The notes: a model not told the origin generated them from the letters alone. Shown: positions 1 through 6,480, numbered from the stretch's first letter. The stretch is 7,279 nt of DNA from Stomatobaculum longum (GCA_905370385.1 CAJPKN010000076.1:1-7279); one strand, 5' to 3'. A program made the numbers and translations.

Positions 1-216
1 GCCCTTTAAACCGCGCAGCATATAGGAGAGCGGCACACGGGACAGGCCGATGCAGTGCGCCAAAAAGACGGTCGCGAGCGCATAGCTCTGCCAGTTGTTG
101 CAGAGAAAGAGCGCCACAATGTAAACCATAGTCCCTGCGAGTTTGGTTCTCGGGTCCAGACGATGGAGTACGGAGTCCACCGGGTAGTACTGACCGAGAG
201 TCACATCCTTCAGCAC
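1..216 (-). CDS. ecfT: EcfT, ECF transporter transmembrane subunit (N-terminal part, runs off the window)
   Basis: This is the membrane coupling subunit of a group II ECF importer. It joins the EcfA1/EcfA2 ATPases to exchangeable substrate-binding EcfS proteins. Only the first 72 codons are present; the frame is open at position 1. The N-terminus contains the family pattern LGQYYPVDSVLHRLDPRTKL (residues 7-26), followed by a hydrophobic segment at about residues 28-40 (GTMVYIVALFLCN) and the start of another. The start is taken as GTG at 216-214. A GGGAGGT Shine-Dalgarno sequence lies about 5 nt upstream, and the start overlaps the last codons of ecfA2 by 7 nt, as expected for translational coupling. 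The coupling helices with the Ala-Arg-Gly-type motifs, which contact the ATPases, lie outside the window. Recognition is strong because gene order and N-terminal sequence agree. Confidence 0.93.
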   Translation of the reverse strand, partial: MLKDVTLGQYYPVDSVLHRLDPRTKLAGTMVYIVALFLCNNWQSYALATVFLAHCIGLSRVPLSYMLRGLKG

Positions 217-1070
217 GGCGCACCTCCCTTCAGGAGTTCCCGCAAAGCATCCCTTGCCTCCGCGACGGTTGTAATTTCATCGCTGAGCGGCATGCCCGCG
301 CGGCGCAGGCGCTGCACAAGGTAGCTGACCTGCGGCGCCGAGAGCCCGAGTTCCTCGAGTTCCTCGTAGTGCTTAAACACTTCTTTGGGTGTGCCGTCAA
401 AGCGCTTTTCTCCGCCACTCATCACGAGCAGGCGCTCCGCATACTTTGCGACATCTTCCATGCTGTGGGAGACCAGAATGACCGTGAGGCCCCATTCGCT
501 GTTCAGTGCCTTCACCCGGTCCAGAATTTCGTCTCTGCCGCGCGGATCGAGGCCCGCAGTCGGCTCATCGAGCACAAGGACCTTCGGTTTCATGGCAAGT
601 ACGCCCGCAATCGCGACGCGGCGCTTCTGTCCGCCCGAGAGTTCAAAGGGAGACTTCTTGTAAAATTTCTCCGTTAGCCCGACCATTGCGAGCGCCTCTT
701 TTGCGCGCTGCTCGATCTCAGCCTGCGGAAGTCCCATGTTCTTCGGTCCGAAACACACGTCCTTGAATACATCGATTTCAAAGAGCTGGTGCTCCGGGTA
801 CTGAAATACGAGCCCGACTTTCGTGCGGAGCGCCCGCATGTTGTAGCCCTTTTCGTAGATGTTCTCGCCGTCGACTAAGAGTTTGCCCTCGGTCGCGCGA
901 ATCAGGCCGTTTAAATGCTGTATCAGAGTGGATTTTCCGGAGCCGGTGTGGCCTATGAGGCCCACAAACTGACCGTCCGGAATCTCAAAGCTCACGTCGC
1001 GGAGTGCCGGCTGCTCGAAAGCAGTCCCTCCTCCGTAGGTGTAGCTCAGATGTTCTGCGCGGATTCCCAC
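210..1070 (-). CDS. ecfA2: EcfA2, ECF transporter ATP-binding protein
   Basis: This is one of the two ATPases that power group II ECF vitamin importers at the cytoplasmic face, as a heterodimer with EcfA1. The 286-residue length is normal. Visible ABC motifs: Walker A GHTGSGKST (40-48), Q-loop glutamine Q90 in VFQYPEHQLFE, signature LSGGQKRR (144-151), Walker B VLVLDEP with catalytic E169, D-loop GLDP, and switch histidine H202. The FQYPEHQLFE stretch is typical of EcfA2, against FQNPDNQ in EcfA1. The start is GTG at 1070-1068, 3 nt after the ecfA1 stop, with an AAGGAG ribosome binding site about 9 nt upstream. The 3' end overlaps ecfT and carries its ribosome binding site. No key residue is missing. 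Confidence 0.96.
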   Translation of the reverse strand: MGIRAEHLSYTYGGGTAFEQPALRDVSFEIPDGQFVGLIGHTGSGKSTLIQHLNGLIRATEGKLLVDGENIYEKGYNMRALRTKVGLVFQYPEHQLFEIDVFKDVCFGPKNMGLPQAEIEQRAKEALAMVGLTEKFYKKSPFELSGGQKRRVAIAGVLAMKPKVLVLDEPTAGLDPRGRDEILDRVKALNSEWGLTVILVSHSMEDVAKYAERLLVMSGGEKRFDGTPKEVFKHYEELEELGLSAPQVSYLVQRLRRAGMPLSDEITTVAEARDALRELLKGGAPC

Positions 1071-1073
1071 AGC

Positions 1074-1934
1074 TTAGTTCTCCTTCCAAAGCGGCAGTAT
1101 AGCTTCCGCGAGCTCCTCCATGGAGAGCACACTTTCCGGTAAACTTACGCCGCACTGTCTCAACTCGTGTGCGAGTTCGGTGGCCTGCGGTACGTCGAGG
1201 CGCAGGCGCTTCAATTCTTCCACATGGGAAAAGACTTCCCGCGGCGTGCCGTCCATAATGACATGCCCGCCGTCCATGACAATCAGGCGATCCGCCCCGA
1301 CGACTTCTTCCATGTAGTGCGTAATCAGCACCACGGTGACGCCCTCGCTGCGATTTAGTTCCGTGATTGTGCGTATCACTTCTTTTCTGCCGTTCGGATC
1401 CAGCATGGCGGTCGGCTCGTCCAGCACGATGCACTTGGGATGCATGGCCATGACACCGGCAATCGCGACGCGCTGCTTCTGTCCGCCCGAAAGGTGATTC
1501 GGCGATTTCAGGCGGTAGGCGGTCATGCCGACTGCCTCGAGTGCGGCATCGACCCGCTTCCAGATGTCTTCGGTCGGCACGCCGAGGTTCTCGGGTCCGA
1601 AGCCCACATCGTCCTCGACCAGGTTTGCAATAATCTGATTATCGGGATTCTGGAACACCATGCCGACCTCGCGGCGTATGTCGAGGAGCTTTGCATCGTC
1701 CGCGGTATTCATACCGGAAATAAACACGGCGCCGCCGCTCGGCAATAAGATACCGTTCAGTGTCTTTGCAAAGGTGGATTTGCCGGAGCCGTTGTGCCCG
1801 AGTATGGCGACAAAGCTGCCCTCCTCAATCTTTAGGCTCACGCCGTCGATTGCGCGGTTCACATCCGTGACCTTTGCCTCCTCATCGCGGGTGATGTAGT
1901 CAAAGACAAGCTCTTTTGATTCAATGATTGCCAT
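1074..1934 (-). CDS. ecfA1: EcfA1, ECF transporter ATP-binding protein
   Basis: This is the partner ATPase of EcfA2 in the shared energizing module. With the chosen start it is 286 residues. Visible motifs: Walker A GHNGSGKST (46-54), Q-loop Q95 in FQNPDNQ, signature LSGGQKQR (148-155), Walker B CIVLDEP with E173, D-loop MLDP, and switch H206. The frame is open further upstream to 2000, but that extension would be an arginine-rich shadow of the preceding gene. The ATG at 1934 has a GGAGGAGA site about 5 nt upstream and starts the typical N-terminus MAIIESKELVFDY. It overlaps the upstream gene by 14 nt, so its ribosome binding site lies inside that gene's final Ala-Ala-Glu-Glu codons. Three bases separate its stop from ecfA2. 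Confidence 0.96.
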   Translation of the reverse strand: MAIIESKELVFDYITRDEEAKVTDVNRAIDGVSLKIEEGSFVAILGHNGSGKSTFAKTLNGILLPSGGAVFISGMNTADDAKLLDIRREVGMVFQNPDNQIIANLVEDDVGFGPENLGVPTEDIWKRVDAALEAVGMTAYRLKSPNHLSGGQKQRVAIAGVMAMHPKCIVLDEPTAMLDPNGRKEVIRTITELNRSEGVTVVLITHYMEEVVGADRLIVMDGGHVIMDGTPREVFSHVEELKRLRLDVPQATELAHELRQCGVSLPESVLSMEELAEAILPLWKEN

Positions 1935-2715
1935 TGCTCTCCTCCGCCGCCGCAGTCTCGCTCTCCTGCACTTCCGCCGACGCACTCTCCGCTTCCGCAC
2001 TCACAGTTTCGCCGCTCTCCGCCGTTTCACTCGCGGCACTCTGTCCGCCGCCGGTGCCTTCGCCGCCCGGCTGATAGTTGATCACGCCGAACTCTCCCAC
2101 CTTGCTCTCGCTGAGCTCGGAGGCGCGCACATAGGCCACCACAAACTGGTTTTCGGTGAGTGTGGTCTTATCGTATTCTTCGACCGTGCCGCCGGCCCGC
2201 GTAAAGTCCTTAAAGCGCTCGGGTACCTCGGACATACCGAGGCCCTGCGTCATGTCCACGCCCGCAAGCAGAATTTCAAGCTTGCCGTAGCCCTGCGCCG
2301 CGGTATTGAATTCCATCGCATCAACGGTACAAGCGCCGATCGGCAACACCGCTTCGGTTGCATTGCTGTACTTGACGGTCGCCACATAGTCGCCGTTCTT
2401 CATGAGCACCACGCTGTACTGGGTCGCGGGATCCGCCTCCGCCGTGCTGTGGTCAAGGTCTGTAAAGTAACCTTCCTCATCTTCATACTTCAAGGTAAAT
2501 CCCTGGTCTAAGAGTGCGGAAAGCTTGGTCACGCCGACCTCAACCGTAATGCCGCCCACACTGATTTCGGGCACCGGCTGCAATGCGGCCGTGCTCTCTT
2601 CGGTCTTACGGTCTCCGAGCGCAATCTCTCCCTCCGGCAACACATAGAGGTACACGGTCAGTGCCAGCAGCGCCGCTGCGAGGACATACATTGCCCCCCA
2701 AAAAAGCTTTTTCAT
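1921..2715 (-). CDS. Membrane-anchored extracytoplasmic protein of unknown function
   Basis: I do not recognise the family of this 264-residue protein. Residues 1-27 form a Lys-Lys start and a long hydrophobic stretch (LFWGAMYVLAAALLALTVYLYVL), which acts as a signal peptide or signal anchor. There is no lipobox cysteine; the only cysteine is C129. Residues about 45-215 look like a globular extracytoplasmic domain rich in beta-type sequence. From about 216 the protein becomes a Gly-rich then Ser/Glu/Ala-rich low-complexity tail. The ATG at 2715 is preceded by AAAGGCGG about 6 nt upstream. The gene is first in the leftward ecfA1-ecfA2-ecfT unit and overlaps ecfA1 by 14 nt, so it is co-transcribed with the transporter. 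Whether it takes part in transport is unknown. I saw no convincing promoter in the 50 nt before it; read-through past the tRNA terminator is possible. Confidence 0.85.
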   Translation of the reverse strand: MKKLFWGAMYVLAAALLALTVYLYVLPEGEIALGDRKTEESTAALQPVPEISVGGITVEVGVTKLSALLDQGFTLKYEDEEGYFTDLDHSTAEADPATQYSVVLMKNGDYVATVKYSNATEAVLPIGACTVDAMEFNTAAQGYGKLEILLAGVDMTQGLGMSEVPERFKDFTRAGGTVEEYDKTTLTENQFVVAYVRASELSESKVGEFGVINYQPGGEGTGGGQSAASETAESGETVSAEAESASAEVQESETAAAEESNGNH

Positions 2716-2769
2716 GGTTATCCGCCTTTGTCTGTTTGGTATGATGGTGTATGTTCGATTTTATAATAC

Positions 2770-2803
2770 AAAAACCCCCAAGTCCACACGGGCTTGAGGG
2801 TTG
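2770..2803 (-). terminator. Intrinsic terminator of tRNA-Arg
   Basis: Read on the minus strand, a 10-bp stem AACCCTCAAG / CTTGGGGGTT (one G-T pair, 10-nt loop) ends in a run of five T at 2774-2770. It starts within about 5 nt of the tRNA 3' end, the usual place for a tRNA terminator. It separates the tRNA from the gene starting at 2715, which may depend on partial read-through. Confidence 0.85.
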
Positions 2804-2805
2804 TA

Positions 2806-2879
2806 CGTGCGTGAGAGGATTCGAACCCCCGACACCTTGGTCCGTAGCCAAGTGCTCTATCCAGCTGAGCTACACACAC
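2806..2879 (-). tRNA. tRNA-Arg(ACG)
   Basis: The 74-nt cloverleaf is complete. The acceptor stem GTGTGTG/CACGCAC has one G-T pair. The D arm is GCTC-AGCTGGATA-GAGC. The anticodon stem CTTGG/CCAAG carries loop CTACGGA, giving anticodon ACG (complement of plus-strand 2843-2845). The variable loop is 5 nt (GTGTC). The T arm is GGGGG-TTCGAAT-CCTCT with two G-T pairs, and the discriminator base is G. No CCA is encoded. From general knowledge, A34 of this tRNA is deaminated to inosine by TadA, so it reads CGU, CGC and CGA. It has its own promoter and terminator. Confidence 0.97.
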
Positions 2880-2901
2880 TCATTGCTTATTGCAAGTACA
2901 G

Positions 2902-2930
2902 AGTATAAAGCCATGTATCCGCTTTGTCAA
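2902..2930 (-). promoter_or_regulatory. Promoter of tRNA-Arg
   Basis: On the minus strand there is a perfect -35 TTGACA (2930-2925), a 17-nt spacer and TATACT as -10 (2907-2902). The predicted start lies near 2894, giving a leader of about 15 nt before the mature tRNA. This is a near-consensus sigma-70/SigA promoter, as expected for a stable RNA gene. Confidence 0.9.
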
Positions 2931-2957
2931 CCTGTTTTTCGATTTTCTTTTTTTGCT

Positions 2958-3527
2958 TCAGCGAAGCACTTCCATAATGCAAAAATCCTGACTCTCGCCC
3001 GCGAGCTGCACCATGAGTTTTTGCATGTGGCGCTCCGAGAGATCACCGCGCACGGTGAGAAGAAAGCGCACGCTCTCCCTGTCCTCGCTGTAGGATAAGA
3101 GTTCCATCTTTTCCATGTTATAGCCGTAATCGCCCACCATGCTGAGGATCGAAGACATGGCATTCGGGCGATTGGGACGCGTGAGCAGGAGTTTCACTCT
3201 CTGCCCCGGAATCTCATAGGGTACGCCCGCAAAGAGCGCCTGAAAGCGCTCCGGCATCCAGTCATAGAGCAGCCCGTACTGGTACATGCGGCTGGTTTCC
3301 ATAATCTTTCGCACAATGGCAAGGTACTCCCGGCGAAGCTCCTCCGGTACCTCTCCGCCGAGCCGCTCCAAAATAGCCTCTTCCCGGTCCGCGCGGTATA
3401 TCTGTGTCTCTCCCTGTTCCGCTTTGGCGCTCGCCACCTCTCGAGAGCAGGCAAGGCGCTCCAGTAAGAGCGCCTTGATCTCCTCGTCGAGGCTGTCTAT
3501 CTTAGCCCTGATTTCTTCTAAACGCAT
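2958..3527 (-). CDS. AroQ-type chorismate mutase with C-terminal ACT-like domain
   Basis: It is predicted to rearrange chorismate to prephenate, the branch step to phenylalanine and tyrosine, in the cytoplasm. Residues about 2-85 align with the E. coli AroQ mutase domain. The active-site set is visible: R7, R24, K35, R48, E49, S79 and Q83 correspond to E. coli R11, R28, K39, R51, E52, S84 and Q88. The E. coli D48 position is R45 here, a variation I recall from other CM-prephenate dehydratases. Residues about 110-189 (from VKLLLTRPNRPNAMSSIL) look like an ACT domain, a fold that often binds phenylalanine. The prephenate dehydratase domain that sits between these two in P-proteins is absent. 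The total is 189 residues. ATG at 3527 shares one base with the stop of the preceding gene; GTG at 3530 is an alternative start. The ribosome binding site is weak (AGAAAAGAAG), so coupling is likely. Confidence 0.85.
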   Translation of the reverse strand: MRLEEIRAKIDSLDEEIKALLLERLACSREVASAKAEQGETQIYRADREEAILERLGGEVPEELRREYLAIVRKIMETSRMYQYGLLYDWMPERFQALFAGVPYEIPGQRVKLLLTRPNRPNAMSSILSMVGDYGYNMEKMELLSYSEDRESVRFLLTVRGDLSERHMQKLMVQLAGESQDFCIMEVLR

Positions 3528-3814
3528 CACTTCTTTTCTGCGACCAGATCGCTGTTCTCCGGGTGCTGCTCAAACCAGTTCGCTGCGTAGGGGCAGCTGA
3601 GAACCGCCTTCTTCTTCTCGTCGCGCATGCGAACCACAAATTTCTCGAGCAGTTCCGCACCGACCCCCTGACCGCGGAGCGGCTCCTCTACGACGGTGTG
3701 CTCAAGATCCACGGTCTGATCGTCCAGTGCCGGGAACTGCAAGCAGGCGCGCTTCACGCCGTTCTCATCGTAAGCCACAATTTCGTTTGCTTCATTTTCG
3801 TAGCGCAGTGCCAT
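3527..3814 (-). CDS. Small GNAT-like N-acetyltransferase (COG2388 / YjdJ type)
   Basis: This 95-residue single-domain protein resembles the compact GNAT-related family COG2388. It has the acetyl-CoA pyrophosphate-binding motif VVEEPLRGQGVGAELLEKFV (residues 41-60, R47-G52 core). The typical end block is CPYAANWFEQHPE (74-86). Members are short because they keep only the central GNAT core. The substrate is unknown and cannot be told from sequence. The ATG at 3814 has an excellent AAAGGAGG site 5 nt upstream. The gene is first in a two-gene unit with the chorismate mutase; the stop and the next start share a base (TGATG). Whether it acts in aromatic amino-acid metabolism is not indicated. Confidence 0.88.
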   Translation of the reverse strand: MALRYENEANEIVAYDENGVKRACLQFPALDDQTVDLEHTVVEEPLRGQGVGAELLEKFVVRMRDEKKKAVLSCPYAANWFEQHPENSDLVAEKK

Positions 3815-3848
3815 AAAAGCCTCCTTTTTTCTAAGAAACGCCTGAGTT

Positions 3849-3878
3849 CACTGTTGCTAAAAAAACTATAGCACAGTG
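3849..3878. repeat. Inverted repeat straddling the -10 box (possible operator)
   Basis: CACTGTTGCTA (3849-3859) and TAGCACAGTG (3869-3878) form a 10-bp inverted repeat with one extra T in the left arm and a 9-nt A-rich centre. It covers the -10 box (3865-3870) and the likely start site of the minus-strand acetyltransferase promoter. Because the predicted start falls inside it, it would not be fully transcribed, so a protein-binding site is more plausible than an RNA hairpin. The regulator is not identifiable. Confidence 0.45.
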
Positions 3879-3893
3879 CACGTCCCTTTTCAA
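3865..3893 (-). promoter_or_regulatory. Promoter of the acetyltransferase-chorismate mutase operon
   Basis: On the minus strand: -35 TTGAAA (3893-3888), a 17-nt spacer and -10 TATAGT (3870-3865). The predicted start is near 3858, about 44 nt before the ATG at 3814. It lies back to back with the cbiM promoter, whose -35 starts at 3900. Confidence 0.8.
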
Positions 3894-3899
3894 ATCCGC

Positions 3900-3927
3900 T
3901 TGACATTTACTGCTGCAAACTTATATT
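3900..3927 (+). promoter_or_regulatory. Promoter of cbiMQO
   Basis: Perfect -35 TTGACA (3900-3905), a 16-nt spacer and -10 TATATT (3922-3927). The predicted start is near 3934, leaving a leader of about 20 nt before the cbiM ATG. That is far too short for a cobalamin or NiCo riboswitch, so control would have to act on the promoter. Confidence 0.75.
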
Positions 3928-3954
3928 CTCTACAAAAAAAGGAGACATAATTCC

Positions 3955-4941
3955 ATGCATATGGCTGATGCTTTTCTGTCCCCGCCGGTCGCCGGCACCA
4001 TGTACGCCTGCTCGGGTGCAGCGCTCGCGCATTCGGTTCGCGTCTTAAAGCGCGAGGACAATGAGTCCCGCATTCCCGTGATGGGGGTGATGGGCGCTTT
4101 TGTCTTTGCCGCGCAGATGATCAATTTCACGATACCCGGCACAGGTTCCTCCGGCCACCTTGCGGGCGGCATGCTGCTCGCCGCAATTGTGGGCCCCGAG
4201 GCTGCGTTTCTCACCATGTGCGCCGTGCTCTCGATTCAGTGCCTGCTCTTTGCGGACGGCGGTCTGCTTGCGCTCGGCGCAAACATCTGGAACATGGCCT
4301 TTTATGGCTGCTTCCTCGGCGGCAAACTTTGGCAGCTTGTCATGAAGGGCGGCATCAGCAAGAAGCGCATTGTGAGCGCCTCGCTGCTCGGTGCCGTGCT
4401 CAGCATGCAGCTCGGCGCCTTCTCGGTTTCTCTGGAGACCGCAATTTCCGGCGTGACGCCCCTGCCTTTTACCGCCTTCTTGCTGCTCATGCAGCCCATA
4501 CACCTGGCAATCGGTCTCGGCGAGGGGCTCATCACGGCGGCCGTCCTTCTCTTTGTCTTTGAGGCGCGCCCCTCGCTCCTTCAAAACAGTCTGCCTTCTG
4601 CAGCGCGCGCCGAAAAGCTGAGCGCCGGACGCTTCTTTGGCTTAGCGCTCCTTGCAAGCCTCTTGACCGCGGGCGGACTGTCTCTCTTTGCCTCCGCTTT
4701 TCCGGACGGCCTCGAGTGGTCGGTGCTTCGCCTGACCGGCAGCACGGAGCTAGAGAGCGTCGAAACGCCTCTCCACCGCCTTGCGGCAGCCGTTCAGGAT
4801 TTCACCGCGCGCTTCCCGGACTACAGCCTCGGTGAGGGCGTCGTCGGCAGCTCCGCAGCCGGGATCCTCGGCGCGCTCGCCGTGCTCCTTACAGTGGCAC
4901 TCTTCGCAAACCTGCTTCGCCGCAGGTTATATCGAAAGTGA
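3955..4941 (+). CDS. cbiM: Energy-coupling factor Co/Ni importer, CbiM/NikM with fused CbiN/NikN-like PDGLE region
   Basis: This is the substrate-binding membrane subunit of a group I ECF importer for Co2+ or Ni2+. The N-terminus MHMADAFLSP is typical. From published NikM structures, the free N-terminus, His2 and a histidine near 67 coordinate the metal; here H2 is present and H68 lies in INFTIPGTGSSGHLAGG. This makes the ATG at 3955 the functional start, although the GGAG site is about 10 nt upstream and another ATG lies at 3961. Residues 1 to about 215 are the CbiM core with several membrane segments. Residues about 223-328 carry FPDGLEWS (about 250-257), the hallmark of the PDGLE/CbiN-NikN partner, and a last membrane helix near the end. 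The subunit that is often encoded separately is therefore fused, and the 328-residue length fits. Cobalt and nickel cannot be separated from sequence alone. Confidence 0.92.
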   Translation: MHMADAFLSPPVAGTMYACSGAALAHSVRVLKREDNESRIPVMGVMGAFVFAAQMINFTIPGTGSSGHLAGGMLLAAIVGPEAAFLTMCAVLSIQCLLFADGGLLALGANIWNMAFYGCFLGGKLWQLVMKGGISKKRIVSASLLGAVLSMQLGAFSVSLETAISGVTPLPFTAFLLLMQPIHLAIGLGEGLITAAVLLFVFEARPSLLQNSLPSAARAEKLSAGRFFGLALLASLLTAGGLSLFASAFPDGLEWSVLRLTGSTELESVETPLHRLAAAVQDFTARFPDYSLGEGVVGSSAAGILGALAVLLTVALFANLLRRRLYRK

Positions 4942-5705
4942 GCCGCCTGGACTCTGCCTCCCGCTCTCTCTTTGCGCTCGAAGAACTCGCCGCAAGGGAT
5001 ACGCTGTTAACGCGTCTCTCGCCGCTCGCAAAGCTCCTGAGTGTCCTTATCTACTTGGCGGTGACCCTCTCCTTTCCGCAAACGGCGCTCTCGGGACTGC
5101 TCGGCATGGCGATTTATCCCTGCCTCCTTTATCCCCTCGGTGACCTGCCCATGCGGCGGGCACTCGGGGACTTTCGCTTTCTGCTCCCGGTTCCGCTCTT
5201 TCTGGGGCTTGTCCCGGCGCTCTTCGGGAAGTTTTCTATCCTGCTCCTTGCGGTGCTCGTACTAAAGAGCCTGCTCGCCTTTCTCGCGGTCTTTCTGCTC
5301 GCGGCGAGCACCGGCATCTGCGAATTATCGGCGGCGCTCGCGCGTCTTCACGCCCCGCGCCTCTTTACCACGGTTTTGCTTCTCAGCTACCGCTATCTCT
5401 TCGTGCTGCTCCGCGAGGGCGATCAGCTTGCGGATGCCTATGCGCTCCGCGCTCCGGGCAAAAAGGCGGTCTCTCCGCGAAACTTTGCCTCGATGATAGG
5501 GCAGCTGCTCTTACGAAGCATAGACCGCGCGGAACTGATCTATGAGAGCATGAAACTCCGCGGCTTTTCCGGAGTCATGCCGGGATATCGGAACGCGAAA
5601 CGCGGCGGCATCGCGAGCTTCCTCTTTCTCCTGCTGAGCCTTGCCTACTGCCTTTTGTTTCGTTTGCTTCCGGTCTTTGAACGCTTCGGCGGCTTATTAT
5701 CCTAA
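4938..5705 (+). CDS. cbiQ: CbiQ/NikQ, ECF transporter transmembrane coupling subunit
   Basis: This EcfT-family membrane protein couples the CbiO ATPase to CbiM. It is 255 residues. The N-terminus (MSRLDSASRSLFALEELAARDTLLTRLSPLAKLL in outline) is the usual CbiQ form, followed by several hydrophobic segments between about 30 and 130 and one near 226-245. The two arginine motifs that anchor to the ATPases are present as ALRAPG (169-174) and KLRGFSG (206-212). The start is GTG at 4938 in a GTGA overlap with the cbiM stop. The upstream Shine-Dalgarno sequence is poor, so translation probably depends on cbiM. It belongs to the dedicated metal importer and is distinct from the EcfT at the left edge of the window. 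Confidence 0.93.
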   Translation: MSRLDSASRSLFALEELAARDTLLTRLSPLAKLLSVLIYLAVTLSFPQTALSGLLGMAIYPCLLYPLGDLPMRRALGDFRFLLPVPLFLGLVPALFGKFSILLLAVLVLKSLLAFLAVFLLAASTGICELSAALARLHAPRLFTTVLLLSYRYLFVLLREGDQLADAYALRAPGKKAVSPRNFASMIGQLLLRSIDRAELIYESMKLRGFSGVMPGYRNAKRGGIASFLFLLLSLAYCLLFRLLPVFERFGGLLS

Positions 5706-5706
5706 A

Positions 5707-5723
5707 CGGCGGCACGCCCGCCG
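5707..5723 (+). other. GC-rich hairpin between cbiQ and cbiO
   Basis: CGGCGG and CCGCCG form a perfect 6-bp stem with a 5-nt loop (CACGC) directly after the cbiQ stop and 8 nt before the cbiO ribosome binding site. No T-run follows, so it is not an intrinsic terminator. It could slow 3' decay or tune the cbiO level relative to cbiMQ. Confidence 0.5.
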
Positions 5724-5742
5724 CGGCTAAGGAGGTATCTTT

Positions 5743-6480
5743 TTGTTAGACGTATCCGGACTTTCGTTCTCCTATGAGGACCTCGGCGCGGGCGCACGCC
5801 CCATTCTGGATGAACTTTGCTTTTCGCTTGCCCCCGGCGAGCGCGTCGGCTTAATCGGCGCAAACGGCGCGGGAAAATCAACGCTCTTAAAGCTCTTGGT
5901 CGGTCTTCTCCTACCTACCAAGGCACAGACTCCCGCCATTACCTTCGGCGGGCTTTCGCTTGAAAAAAAGACACTGGCGAAAATCAGAAGACGAATCGGC
6001 TATGTGTTTCAGGACTCTGAGAACCAGCTCTTTATGCCGACCGTCGGCGCGGATGTCTCCTTTGCCGCCGAGAGTTACGGCTATGCGCCGGAAGAGGTGG
6101 CGGCGCGGACCGAGAAAGCGCTCTCTCTTGTGAAACTCGAAGGAAAGGCAGATACCGCGGTGTACCGCCTCTCGGGCGGCCAAAAAAAACTCGCGGCGAT
6201 TGCCGGGGTGCTTACCCTTTCGCCGGAGCTTTTGCTTCTCGATGAGCCCTCTGCCTCGCTGGATCCGAAAAACCGGCGGAACCTTCTGAACATACTCCGC
6301 AATCTCCCATCCGCCCTGCTCCTCGCCTCTCACGATCTGGACTTTGTCTACGACTGCTGCGATCGCGTGCTGGTGCTGCACAAGGGGAGGCTCGTGGCGG
6401 ATGGTCCCGGCAAGACCGTGCTTCGCGACAAAGCGCTTCTCGAAAGCGCGGAGCTTGAGCTCCCGCTCCGCTTTCAGTGA
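5743..6480 (+). CDS. cbiO: CbiO/NikO, ECF transporter ATP-binding protein
   Basis: This ATPase, probably a homodimer, powers the CbiMQ metal importer from the cytoplasmic side. It is 245 residues. Motifs: Walker A GANGAGKST (39-47), Q-loop Q90 in VFQDSENQLFMPT, signature LSGGQKK (143-149), Walker B LLLLDEP with E168, D-loop SLDP, and switch H197 in ASHDLDF. The QDSENQLF stretch is typical of CbiO/NikO. The start is TTG at 5743, supported by a strong AAGGAGGT site 6 nt upstream and by the conserved beginning LDVSGLSFSY; no ATG or GTG fits. It is the last gene of the unit, 37 nt after cbiQ. The protein lacks the longer C-terminal extension seen in EcfA1/A2, normal for this branch. Confidence 0.95.
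   Translation: MLDVSGLSFSYEDLGAGARPILDELCFSLAPGERVGLIGANGAGKSTLLKLLVGLLLPTKAQTPAITFGGLSLEKKTLAKIRRRIGYVFQDSENQLFMPTVGADVSFAAESYGYAPEEVAARTEKALSLVKLEGKADTAVYRLSGGQKKLAAIAGVLTLSPELLLLDEPSASLDPKNRRNLLNILRNLPSALLLASHDLDFVYDCCDRVLVLHKGRLVADGPGKTVLRDKALLESAELELPLRFQ

Noticed and set aside
1935..2000. Extended N-terminus for EcfA1 starting at 2000
   Set aside because: The extra 22 residues are an arginine-rich out-of-frame reading of the preceding gene's low-complexity tail. The ATG at 1934 has a strong ribosome binding site and the family's normal N-terminus.
1924..2511. 195-codon plus-strand frame opposite the membrane-anchored protein
   Set aside because: It is antisense to a gene with a plausible signal segment, ribosome binding site and operon position. 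Its composition (His/Arg/Ala-rich) is typical of a shadow frame.
2955..2967. GCTTC-agc-GAAGC hairpin beside a T-rich stretch at the end of the chorismate mutase gene, as a terminator
   Set aside because: The T-run lies on the wrong side: on the minus strand the hairpin is followed by A-rich sequence, and on the plus strand no T-run follows it. The stem also overlaps the gene's last codons.
3928..3954. Cobalamin or NiCo riboswitch upstream of cbiM
   Set aside because: Only about 20 nt separate the predicted start from the ATG, and no B12-box-like sequence is present in the whole 140-bp divergent region.
4045..4584. 179-codon minus-strand frame opposite cbiM
   Set aside because: It is antisense to clear CbiM sequence. 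Its charged, repetitive composition and lack of a ribosome binding site mark it as a shadow.
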